Origin: Paramacrobiotus metropolitanus
Lineage: Eukaryota; Tardigrada; Eutardigrada; Parachela; Macrobiotidae
Assembly (NCBI RefSeq): GCF_019649055.1
Contig: NW_026570319.1
Span: 463,857 to 527,856, forward strand
Reading direction: 5' to 3'
DNA: 64,000 nucleotides
Position 1 is the stretch's first letter, and each line of letters opens with the position of its first letter. Both the position numbers and the translations under genes were made by a program. The notes beneath the pieces are model-generated. The model searched no databases. It saw nothing but the letters and a program-made list of their open reading frames with translations, and was not told where the DNA came from. Positions 24,414-34,648 of this stretch are shown here, piece by piece.

Positions 24414-27130
24414 TCAAACATGCTGGGCCAACGACACCAAAGGTCTCAAAGCTAACGCAACAAAATCGTACTCGTCAGCTAAATACTCGTATTTCCGGCG
24501 CTTCTCTTCTTCCGCTTTTTTGGCCGCTTCACCCGCCTTTGTACTGCTGCTGATTACATTAGACAGGGCCAACGTGTCCACGCACGTCACATCCCAGGCA
24601 AGTCTCCTTCCATTTCTCCAAGGCAGCTGTGATACACCATCCGGTCGCCGCTCATCCACGTCGCTAGTCCCTCGTGGTTCGAGTACAGCCGGTGTATTAG
24701 CGGTTACCAAGCTTCTCCGAATCACTTCATTCAAAGACGAATGTCGCATGAAACGTCCTGCGCTCTTTTTGCATGAGAGCCCATGATGGCCAAATTCGTC
24801 CACGGGCAAACGACAGTCAGTGCACAGGTGAGAACTGCAAATAGGCGCACCAATACGTAGTCCGACCGCTACACGGAAGCTCTCATCCGACATCAAGGTT
24901 CCAAGAGAAGGCACGGGTAGAGCGTTCAGCCATTTCCCGATTCCGGCTGCGCAACTGCAAGCAAACGCGCACAGTGGGTTACGTCATTCGCGAAAGTATT
25001 CACAATAACTTCACAAGTTTTCTTCACTAAAGCGGCATCCCACACTTTCTGCGATCGCCGAACATTTTCCGCTGGTAGCTCAGCACCCGAGGCTGTTTGC
25101 CACAACTGGTGCACCAAGTCATAGCACTCCGTTGCAGTGGTGATGTCTGAGACCACGGATGATGTGGCATAAACCGAAGCCAAATAGGCTGGAGTTGCTA
25201 GTTCTGCCACACGTCGGATCCCCAACCCACCACTGGAAACGGGGAGCGATGCTTGAGCCCACGTTAACCCATCCATTTTAACGTTCGTGACTGCCTCTAA
25301 AGCCGATTTGCCCACGCTATCAAACTGATCTAATTCGTCGCCGCACAGCCAGGTTGGACTTGCACGAAGTAGATAATTCATTTTAGGAACACAGATACAC
25401 GTCCGCAAAAGGAAATAAGCCTGATGTGCAGGCAGTATACTTAGCTTTGAGGAAAGTCTCTGTAGATCTTGAGCCTTTTGGAGAATTGCATCAGGAATCG
25501 CCGCCTGCAAAAGAGGAGCGCCGAGCAGTAATAGTTCACTTTCAGCAGGCTGCAGAAATTCCGGATGGCACTTAGCAAACGCTTCGCGTACGATTTCGCG
25601 TTCCTCTGATGTGCCACCGAATACAAAAAATTCACATTTAGCTAAATTTAGTTGTAGGCCATACTCTTCTGCTGTGGCAGTGATTTTTGCAATATCACTC
25701 AGTAAGTCAGCTAGGTTGCCACCGACAATACCATCATCCAGATACCAGGCATTCAAAGGCGACACCAATGACAATATTAGCGATAATATTAATAGACAGA
25801 ATAGTAAAGGGCCTAAAGGATCTCCCTGTTGCACGCCTGCTTGGGATTGAATATCCCATTCCCCAAAAACTAGACTGCTGGGATCGCGGTAACATTGGTT
25901 AACAAAATGGGCATATTCTGGGAGCTCTGACTGAACACACTGCATCATCTTATCACGGTGAATTGTGTTAAAAGCGTTGCGAAAGTCGAATTTTACGAGA
26001 ACTTGCACTTCATCTGCAGGTGTCGTGACAAAACGTCGTGCTGCATGTACTACGGCCTCGCAACCGCCAGGAGTACCGAAACCCATTTGTTTTGGTCTAA
26101 GCTTTTCGCCCATCTGCTGCTGTACACGTTTCACCACAATCTTAGCTGCAATACGACGTATTGTGCTACCAACTGCTATTGGTCTTATCCCACCCCCTTT
26201 TTTATTCAGCGCTGTTAAATTTGCCCCGTAGAGTACTGGCAAAATTTCTTTGGGAACACGGCCGGAAAACATGAGATCTGCTAACAGTGCTAACTGCTCA
26301 CACAGCTGGGCGGAACTGTCATTCGCGATGTTAGTTATCAGGTCCTTAAAGTGTTGTGGTCGAAATCCATCAAGACCACCAGCTGAATCATTTGGAAAGC
26401 TAATAATTGCTTCGAAAATTTCTTTTTGCATTACACGGCTAATTTGTACACTCTGAGCAGATGACAATGGTGGGTAGCGAGCATCCGGGTTAACACCCGG
26501 ATGTTTTTTCTGCAATTCAGCGAAAGTGGCTGCTGTGCGCGGTGCCAAGGCGTCCTCGGAACAAAGAACGCGAACAGCACCAGAAACGTCGCCATTTTGA
26601 ATTTTTCCTGCACAAATTTTTTGTAAATCGAAAGACCGTTGTGGCTTTGTGGGTGCAACGGGAACATCTCTTACACCTGACTCAAACTTAGCTATATTCG
26701 ACTTGATCAGCGTAGCAAGTGACTGACTACGGTCGTTCTTGGTTTTTCCCGGCAGACGAAAAACATAATAAGCGAAAGTTAGCAGTGCTTCCCACGACTG
26801 CGCTGAATTCTCCGTAACACATCGAGAAATTACATGTGTGAGAGCCGTAGCAACTGCTCTACGTGCCCCTTTAGGTATTCGCTTAACCAGTCTACAGTTG
26901 GTTTTAAGAAACTTCACCTGATTTAGAAGACTGGAGCTGTAGTCCGTGGCCGAGGCTTCTACGGGGGCCGAGTGATCCAATCCGCGCTGTCGACGCAACA
27001 CATTTTCCTTGCACTTGTTGCTCCCAGTGTGGTTGGTGAAGGCGCTCTTGGTTGTGCAAATAAATCCACAAATTTGGCAGGGAAAAGAGGGTTTTGTGGG
27101 TGGCACAACTCCCCCAGAAGATAAATCCAT
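24414..27130 (-). mobile_element. Non-LTR retrotransposon with zinc finger, RT and restriction-like endonuclease (R2/R4/NeSL-type), one frameshift
   Basis: The frame opens at ATG 27130. Residues about 17-39 form a C2H2 finger (CQIC, then HTGSNKC). The RT follows with DGFRPQHF, IRPIAVGS, KFDFRNAFNTIHRD (motif A), QGDPLGPLLF and AWYLDDG (catalytic YLDD). This frame stops at 24926. A one-base shift at about 24930 continues as KWLNALPVPSLGTLMSDESF, a CCHC knuckle (CTDC, HHGLSC) and a PD-(D/E)XK-like motif DGVSQLPWRNGRRLAWDVTC, ending at 24414. RLE-bearing elements nick target DNA and prime reverse transcription from the nick. Only one base separates this copy from a continuous frame, so it is young. 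Clade placement among R2/R4/NeSL/Hero groups is uncertain. Confidence 0.88.
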
Positions 27131-27308
27131 AATTCACTCCATTTGTTTTAAAGGGGTTTGACCAATAACATTGACCATTAAGACAAAAGAAATACACTCG
27201 CACCTGCGCCAGATTTACTGGCGATGAAAGAACATGGGAACATCTTTTGATGAGATGTTCTGCTTATTCCCGCTTACAGCGGTCAAAGAATTGTTGGATG
27301 GGCTTGTA
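27131..27308 (-). other. Structured 5' leader of the non-LTR retrotransposon
   Basis: On the sense strand three perfect hairpins follow each other: CCGCT-GTA-AGCGG inside the 38-bp repeat, GAACATCT/AGATGTTC with a 7-nt loop (27238-27260), and CGCCAG-TAAAT-CTGGCG (27207-27223). Some R2-type elements carry a self-cleaving ribozyme at their 5' end. I could not fit the HDV fold or a hammerhead core here. Confidence 0.55.
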
Positions 27309-28514
27309 TAATCAAACTACTCATAGTCTCATACAAATACGACCACTTCTTGCACGGAAACATTATATTTTGTCACCACAATCAGTAATTCAGCACTCCA
27401 CCAGTCCACCCTACATATTATAAGGCTCAAGTACTGATTGTGGTGGATAAACGGCATTTCTGATTATCGCATGAAGCGCTGGCAAAAAATTATAATTTAG
27501 AAATGACCTACAATGCATTACAGGAAGGTTCGATAGCTTTTCATATGTAGTACTTGCAATTTGTCGTGCATTCGGCGTGCTGTTGTACCCTCGCATCCGC
27601 AGTATGCGTTTCACGTTGACCCCGACTACCACCCCTCGCGTGCTGCAAATAGGAAATCATTACAACGTTCAATTCTCGCTCAGCGTACCGTACCCGTCGA
27701 AGCGTAATAATCGACTACTTTTTACGGTAGTTGTGCAATTTAAATTCAATCCATACATTACAGCTGTACATTGTCGCCGTATGTAAATGCCACCATCTTA
27801 TGCAACATACTCTCCACCTCCATGAATAACACTGCAGCAGTAGTATGATATAATTCTTCCACTGTTATTTTAACTGGCCCTGACATTTATACATTTGGCG
27901 CTTTCAGAATAGCCCGCTCGATGCGAATATGTTAGGCATCAATGGCGTGCTCCTATTTGATATCTCTCGAAGTTTAAAGTTCAGTTTTTTTCTGCATGCG
28001 TCACAGATATATGGGCCTCATTTTTACACGTTTCAACAATGAGCCGAACTATTGATTAGCCGCGGCATGCGTTTACTGATGCAACAGCAAACACCAGCGT
28101 CGCAACATCAACATAGCTTATACCGGTATGTGCATATAAACTATGCGTTAGTCCGTACCCGGCGAAAATCCATTAATTGATTTCTTTCTAGCCGGCATCG
28201 CATCTCGAGCCCAGCCACTTGTTCCCACTTGAGACAACATATACTCCAGTAAACATTTCCCTCAAAGAGGATAATCGTGCTTAACAAGCTGTAATTTTCG
28301 AGGTAGGCACTAGGCACTGTTAGGCACTCCTTTTTTCAATATCAAAAATCCTAGCGTGTAATTCGCCCAAAGAGTCGGAACGCCTGGAAGTGAATCCTTT
28401 TGACATTTCATACAACGCACGCAAAGCAAATTTTTCTCCATCACCGAACCCTCTTCATAACACAAATATGTGAATTATTTTTGACCAAGATTTTTTTATA
28501 ACGGACTGAGAAAA
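27309..28514. other. Intergenic, no gene seen
   Basis: AT-rich sequence between the retrotransposon and the receptor gene. I see no coding exons. The last 200 bp should contain the receptor promoter. Confidence 0.4.
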
Positions 28515-29426
28515 ATGCTTAATTCCTCGATCAATACTTCGTCATTTCTGGCTACAGGATGGACGTTATATCCCAGCGTCTTTACCATATGGTTTATCAT
28601 CATGTTGACATTTTCCTTATTTGGCACCATTCTCAACCTATCGCTGATGCTGCCCATAATTGCATCCCGCAAACTCCGTTGTGGAACGGGAATTTTAATT
28701 GCACATCTCCTATTAATTAACGCTACATTATGCCTCATCCACATGTCGATACTGTCCATTTCCACGTACGCCGTAGCGCCCTACACTGACCTTTCGCTGT
28801 CTTTCTGCCGGCACACTTTATTCTGGTACTACCTATCACTGGACGCCGTTAACTGGACTTTCCTGCTGATCGGGATCAACCAGTTTGTGGCCATCTTTTT
28901 ACCCCATTCCTATACAAAATGGAGCGGGAATGTCATTGTCACCGGGGTCATGGTGACACTGCCATGGCTGATTGGTCTATCGTGTAAACTGCCGATTTTC
29001 AATGAAATGGGATGCAGATGGCAACCCACCACGCCCTGGGGCACCTGTGGGGTGCGGGTGTATCCCGGATCCGTGGTATATCCGCTGATCGTCACCGTGT
29101 GTGTCTTCTCGCCGTTGGGGGCGCTGGGCGTGGTGTACGCGGTGATCTTTGGCGGGGTGGCGCTGCGGTCGGTGTGGATGCGGCGGCAAAAGAACGGCAT
29201 GTCGAGAGGGGCGCAGCGGATGTTTACACGGCGCTACCGTAATGTGAAGATGCTCTTTGTGTCGTATCTGTGGTACTCGTGCTGTTTGCTGCCGGCACCC
29301 ATCGCGTCCAGCCTCTTCCCGAAGGAATACACGTCAGAGATGCTGCTGCCGTTGTTTATGCGGGCGTTGCTGCTGTTTGGATACGCGACCATACCGGTAC
29401 ATTTACTGGATGGTTTCGTTCTTTAG
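28515..29426 (+). CDS. Single-exon rhodopsin-like 7TM receptor
   Basis: An uninterrupted 303-residue frame starts at an ATG with glycosylation sites NSS and NTS at the N-terminus. There are seven hydrophobic segments. TM1 carries GTILNLSLMLPI (the conserved N). A Cys sits before TM3 (SFCRHTLFWYY), and TM4 has TLPWLIGL. The end of TM3 reads GINQFVAI instead of DRY, and TM7 ends ATIPVHLLDGF in place of NPxxY. It resembles the small intronless chemoreceptor-like families found in many invertebrates. The ligand is unknown. Confidence 0.8.
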   Translation: MLNSSINTSSFLATGWTLYPSVFTIWFIIMLTFSLFGTILNLSLMLPIIASRKLRCGTGILIAHLLLINATLCLIHMSILSISTYAVAPYTDLSLSFCRHTLFWYYLSLDAVNWTFLLIGINQFVAIFLPHSYTKWSGNVIVTGVMVTLPWLIGLSCKLPIFNEMGCRWQPTTPWGTCGVRVYPGSVVYPLIVTVCVFSPLGALGVVYAVIFGGVALRSVWMRRQKNGMSRGAQRMFTRRYRNVKMLFVSYLWYSCCLLPAPIASSLFPKEYTSEMLLPLFMRALLLFGYATIPVHLLDGFVL

Positions 29427-30840
29427 TTACTTAACATGAGCGCAGAATTTACTTTTCTTTGACAAAGTTGCAATACATAAAATACTCTGTACATGACGTA
29501 CCATTATTTAAGCTGATTATTTCCATTAGATTTGTTAAGCAGTTTTTATACTTTAAAAACAAAATGAAACTAAGCTATAAAAATAAATGTAATATTACAC
29601 GTCAATGTACTGCAACGTGTCTATAAACATTTACATAAATTCTTTTAATTTTCGACGTTTGTGTTGAGATCATGTACGGACAGATAAGGGCGTTGATCAT
29701 GGAACTTGAACGTGCCGGTATCAGGGATTACGTCCGGATATTTTTAATGCCGTCCTAATTAAATAAGATGTTAATGTATTCTTTCTGTCTGGTTGTAGGT
29801 TGTCTATCTGGTGATGAATGCTGAGTACCGGGGTCATGCGAGGATGTTATGGTCCTGCTTAATCGACCAGAGAAAAACCGTCAAGATAATCCCGCATTCC
29901 GAGAAACGTTACGCACTCCTCCCGTTTCCCAGTTTTCTCCATCAGGGAAAGCCGAAACCCTAACCCGTAACGGATTGTGTGTTTATCTTACGCTATTGGA
30001 CACCGCTGTGCAAGCATACGATTGCGCGTAATGTGATGGTTGTCAGCATGTATTTACACCGTGCGGCTTCGGTTTACATCCAATTTGTTGACGTCATAAG
30101 GACATAAACCCGGTGTTTGGGATCTTGCTGCGCAAATGATGTGAAGCAAATTAAGGCACACAAATGGTGTAGTGTATATTGATTGTACTGTTGTAAAATT
30201 GTACTTACAGTATTAATTTTTACGGTTTACCAGTGTATACAGAGTAACAAAATAAATACTGAAGTAAGAGTATACTTAAGTAAATTGTCCGTAACGTAAA
30301 AAAAAGACGTAAATATAAGAGTATACTTACGTAAACGTAAACGTAAGAGAATTACCTGTCCGAATCGGTAAAACGCTGCTTGTCTAGCGACGTTAATTTG
30401 CCTTTTTTGTAAAACATTTGTTACCTATTAAGTTATTAACGCACAGCGCCGGCTACTTTAATTTCAACTTGGCAGGAAATATTTATATGGTTTCTTCACT
30501 GAAGCAGCATATTTTAACAGTATTTAATTATTTATCTAATAGCGTGCAGGTGGTTTTTGGAAAATACTAACGAATGACCAAAGTTCCTTGTTTTTGATCG
30601 TCAGATTCGGCGTTATAAAGTGCAGAGATTATTTTTAACGCTAGACTAAGCTAATCGATCGATCCACTTACAGGATTAGGCGAAGCTGTAAAGGCTCTTG
30701 AGACCTTCGTAAATTACTTTGTTTATGCAGTGATACAATACACTCCCCAGAGCACGACATTGGTTTAAATTTGGAATTGATTGTGTTTAATACCGGCACT
30801 TATTGTACAGGAACCACGTCATGTTCACAAATTTATTACT
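29427..30840. other. Intergenic, no gene seen
   Basis: AT-rich sequence. ACGTAAAN-type units repeat around 30285-30345. No coding exon was recognised. Confidence 0.4.
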
Positions 30841-31760
30841 GTACGAGGACGAGCTTAGTACATGTGATAGACAAAAAAACTAGGGAGAGAATCTGATAAC
30901 CATTTGCGTGCTGTGCAACACTGTCAGCCACCTTAGGCTGGCGGTAGCCGCGCGCCGTCACGCAGCCGTTAGCTGAACACGGTCTGCTATTTACTGTAAC
31001 GCACACTCGTATTGAAATTTAAATGCGAGTTTTGTTTTGGTTTTATAACTTTGTTTATAATTGGTTCTCCGCAAAATTTCCAGTAACCAGTGACTGACAT
31101 TAATTAACCAATCTCTTGATAGTAATGTTATAAAATTACCATCTAAATATAAAGATTCATCTGGCGAGATGTACTACGATGAGAAATTGAGAATATCACC
31201 GACGTACGGCTACCTGCCAGTTTGTTTTCTGCACCTGCGATGGAGATTTCTTTCACGAGTATCAGCGTTGTTTCGGGCCTACCGTTGAGTGAGAATTGTG
31301 TGGAGGAACCTGCCAGCGACGTCCTCAGAAAAAGAGAAAACTTAAAGATTCTCGTCTGCGCGCCGAAGCAGGGCTTATTGCGACTGACAGTAAAGTAATC
31401 GCAGCGCTCGAGCAACGGGAAGCAGAAAAACTGATGAAGAAAAATAAGCGAAAAGAAACACTCGTAGCGGACTTAGCGATGTGACAAATACTCCGACTAA
31501 AATTGAAAAATCTTTCAGAATGGGTAAAAAGTGAGTACTCTGAAATTTCACATGTGGTTCTACAAAGTCAAAGTTTTACTGTAAGAAATAAAGCGTGCGG
31601 TATTACTGGGGTGATTATTTGTATTAAATCATTTAAATGTGATGTATTTACCAGCACTGACAGACCTGGGTGGTTGCCCGTGTTGCACGGGCCGGGCATG
31701 GTTATCAGATTCTCTCGCTAGTTTTTTTGTCTATCATATGTACTAAGCTCGTCCTCGTAC
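30841..31760. mobile_element. TIR DNA element, about 920 bp, with 63-bp inverted ends
   Basis: The left end 30841-30903 (GTACGAGGACGAGCTTAGTA...) is inverted at 31698-31760 with two mismatches. Weaker pairing extends to about 80 bp (GTGCAACA). The flanks show no clear target duplication. The interior contains the transposase-tail-like frame listed next. Confidence 0.75.
31296..31484 (+). pseudogene. Possible C-terminal remnant of a pogo/DDE-type transposase
   Basis: The frame reads LIATDSKVIAALEQREAEKL and then a Lys-rich run before a stop. Pogo/Jerky-type transposases often end with a TS/TD-x-(D/E)V-x-x-AL-x-x-(R/K)E-x-E-x-x-(K/R) tail of this kind. No DDE core is present. Its location between long TIRs supports the guess, but the similarity is short. 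Confidence 0.35.
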
Positions 31761-32609
31761 TTATATTAATCAAATCAGACAGATTCTTATATGCCGTACA
31801 TGGAAACGAGTACTTCAACGACACAGCTATGCAACTTATAAGCAAAATCTGGAGTAAACACAATTAGATCAAACTCCGGAACTTTTGTAATTATTTTATA
31901 GGCATCAAAGGACCCTATTACTAATACTGAAATTTGCAATATGAAGTTGTGAACAATGCTCCTGGCGCATCTCGGCTCGATTTGCATAACCAGCGCTGCG
32001 AAAGCACATGCACTACGGGGTATGTACCTAGCGTAATTTTGGGAAGATTTGAAAGGGATATAAAATCGTCAATGCGGCTGTTAGTTCGAAACTGGTTAGT
32101 AATGTAGCGAGAAAAACGAACGACACAATTTTCGCATTCCGTAGAACGATGATGAGCACTGCACAGTCGGCTTGGATTGAGTTGGAAGTCCGAAGTCGAT
32201 CGAACTCATAGAAAATTTGGATAATGAAGAAAGTGCGCAAAACAAGCTCGCTGCTCGGCGATTTAGAAGTACAGTACTTTAGTACTGTAATTAAGACAAT
32301 TTAGCAAAATGTTATAGAAAATTACAAACAGTGCTTACAAATACAAACGATATACGTATTTAAAGAAACAAGGTGACTTCGTGCTTGTTTGGTGCACTTT
32401 CAAAGGTTAACCTAAACGAGAAAATACAATGCGCAGGAACAGTGCCGCCGATTCAATAGACGGCCGGCGGTGACGGGCAGTCCTTCTCATGTCTTTGTGG
32501 CGAAGAAAACGAACTGGCCATTGTTAAAGACGACGGCGGCCGGCAACAAATTCGGCTTTGGACGCGGGTACCGAAACCGAGCCAATGCGCGAGGTTTCTT
32601 TTCCGATGG
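31761..32609. other. Intergenic; possible coding fragment near 32460-32640
   Basis: A GC-richer segment at 32460-32640 is open in several frames and ends in a strong hairpin. I could not assign it to a gene. Confidence 0.3.
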
Positions 32610-32639
32610 GGTGTCGTTCCAGATAACTGGAACGACACC
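32610..32639. repeat. 13-bp perfect hairpin
   Basis: GGTGTCGTTCCAG - ATAA - CTGGAACGACACC. It lies about 125 bp before the F-box start codon, so it could sit in that gene's 5' leader. Confidence 0.8.
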
Positions 32640-32765
32640 AGTTAACACAATCCAGATAACTTACACAACGCTAATACTTATTGAATATTCTTTGAGTCAA
32701 GTTGTCATAGACTCGTAGCAGTGAATTTTATAATCGGTTTCATTCATAATCATTCTCTTGAAGAG

Positions 32766-34648
32766 ATGGCTGAAAATTCATCGAGCAATTCCGGAATGTC
32801 TCCCTGCTACGTTCATACTCTTCCTCAAGAATGTGTAGTGCACATTTTCTCGTTTCTGGACGTGTTTGACCTCAGCAACTGTTCAGAGTTGGTTGAAATT
32901 GTTGCTGTTTGACCTTTTGGTGCTTCAGTGTGTTTTTAAATACGGTTCAAGATTTATGTATTAATGTACCGTATGTGGTTAATTTACATCTCTATGCGAT
33001 ACGTTCTATACTCGTATACGGTTTTTTACCGTAGGGTCTGTCGACGATGGAAGCGTATCACGGCGACCGACACGCAGCAGAAATCCACCGTAGTTGACCT
33101 GCAGAAATGGGCCACATACCGTCCGTTAATGTTTCCACCAACACTTAATATTCAGGACTCGAGGCGCGCCGTAAATCATTACTTAAGCGCTTCCTCACTC
33201 GGAAGACCCGCTTGCTGATCCTGCGCCGATCCGCCGGTTCTCCGCCGCCCACCGCTGAGTGGATCCTCGGCTACATGATACACACCTCGTTCTGGGAGTA
33301 TCGTTGGTCGGATGTGGAGAAGGAGATGGAGAGCGTTCTGGCTGACTACTCCATGGACTACAGCTTCGCGGCGAACCTGGGTCTGCCGGTGCCTGAGCAC
33401 GAACCCATGAGGGATGTGGTGCTGACACTGCAGAATGTCCATCTGTGTGTCAACTCGTTGCGCCGTGTGCCCTACTTCGTTACGGCCATTCATCTGGAGA
33501 ATGCGACCATGCGTTGTCATGTCTCGACGGGAACGTATCCGGTCCGGTCTCCGCCCCAAGTGGTTCTCGAAGTCGCCGTGGAAAAAGCCATAATTGTGCC
33601 GGAGAACGGTTCCTGGCCGTGTGCCACAGGGGATCCGGTTGAAGCCGTACCACTGCAGGCGTTGGCGTTCTTTGGACGATTTCTGCCAGCTGCGCTATCA
33701 GCCGCCGAGGAGGAATTCATCAGAGAGCAGCTGCAGTCGGACGATCCTGTTGGTGCGCATACAGCACTGGTATCATATCTCAGGAGGTACTCTCGTTTTC
33801 AGATTGCAATAAGCGCTTTGAGCGCATGTTTTTTTGAGAACGGTTTCTGTAATGTTGAATAACGTCGAGAATACCGTATCTCTGGTGTCCGGTACGTGAA
33901 TCCATACAGGAAAATGTCTAACACAGATCTGTGTTAGATGGTTGCCCTTTTACGCATACCTTTTTCGGTCAGTGCACGCTTTGATGGTGAGTCTAGACTC
34001 ATCATCAGAGCATGCATTGATCGAAAAAGTAGTAAAGCAAAAGCTAGGAAAAGGTAAAAAGAAAGTAAAAATGAGTATACGAGTAACGAAAATCCATTAC
34101 ACTTGGTACGAAAATCCATTGTAGTAAGAGACTAAATAACCACGGGACACCAATAATACCGGTACATGCCCAAGCTTCACTTCATGGTATGGAAAGATCG
34201 CATAAAAGATCTACTAAGTGCTCGTCCTTTAAGCATAAGTAATAAATATATACAGTAAAAACTGTGCCTGAAGTAGAAGCCCTAGTCGAAGTAACTCTCC
34301 CACCCTAAATCCTTATGAAAGAACGATAAGCTTTGTATGAGCCCAGTAACATTTGGTTAAGCTTCACGCGATAGTAATCATAGGTACGTCGGAACGAGAA
34401 TGTGTTGCTGTTGTTACCCCAAACTGTACGACCATGTCCTTAATGCATTGTCGGTAAATTGTCACAGATGGGTTCAGTTGCCATTTCTCACCCCAGTTAT
34501 GCCTCTTGGTTCCTTGGGATTGACCTTGAACAATGTCCTGGCGTTCCCGATTTGGCTCCGCCAGCTGGTGCTGGAGCTGCTGAAGGATCCGTCTATTGGA
34601 ACTGTTCCGATTGCTAATACAAGAATCGACTATTCTTTGTCCATGTAA
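32766..34648 (+). CDS. F-box protein gene, three exons, with a frameshift in exon 2
   Basis: Exons 32766-32887, 33035-33786 and 34468-34648. Exon 1 encodes MAENSSSNSG and the F-box start LPQECVVHIFSFLDVFDLS; exon 2 resumes EVCRRWKRITATD. F-box proteins bind Skp1 and bring substrates to SCF ubiquitin ligases. At about 33180 the frame NHYL runs to a stop 33 bases later, while the -1 frame continues sensibly as KRFLTRKTRLLILRR and stays open to a donor at 33786. Exon 3 joins in phase (LRR-WVQLPFLTP) and ends at a stop. The first donor is weak (GTTGGT). The shift may be a sequencing error or a real lesion. The substrate-binding part matches no repeat family I know. Confidence 0.68.
33960..34029. 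repeat. 70-bp imperfect palindrome in F-box gene intron 2
   Basis: The centre is GTCTAGAC, and the arms run CTTTTTCGGTCA... and ...TTGATCGAAAAAG. The mismatches are mostly transitions. It could form a long hairpin in the intron RNA. Confidence 0.7.

Noticed and set aside
27140-27308. HDV-like or hammerhead ribozyme at the retrotransposon 5' end
   Set aside because: TTGATGAG resembles part of a hammerhead core but the CGAAA and cleavage strands are missing; HDV pairing P1 could not be formed.
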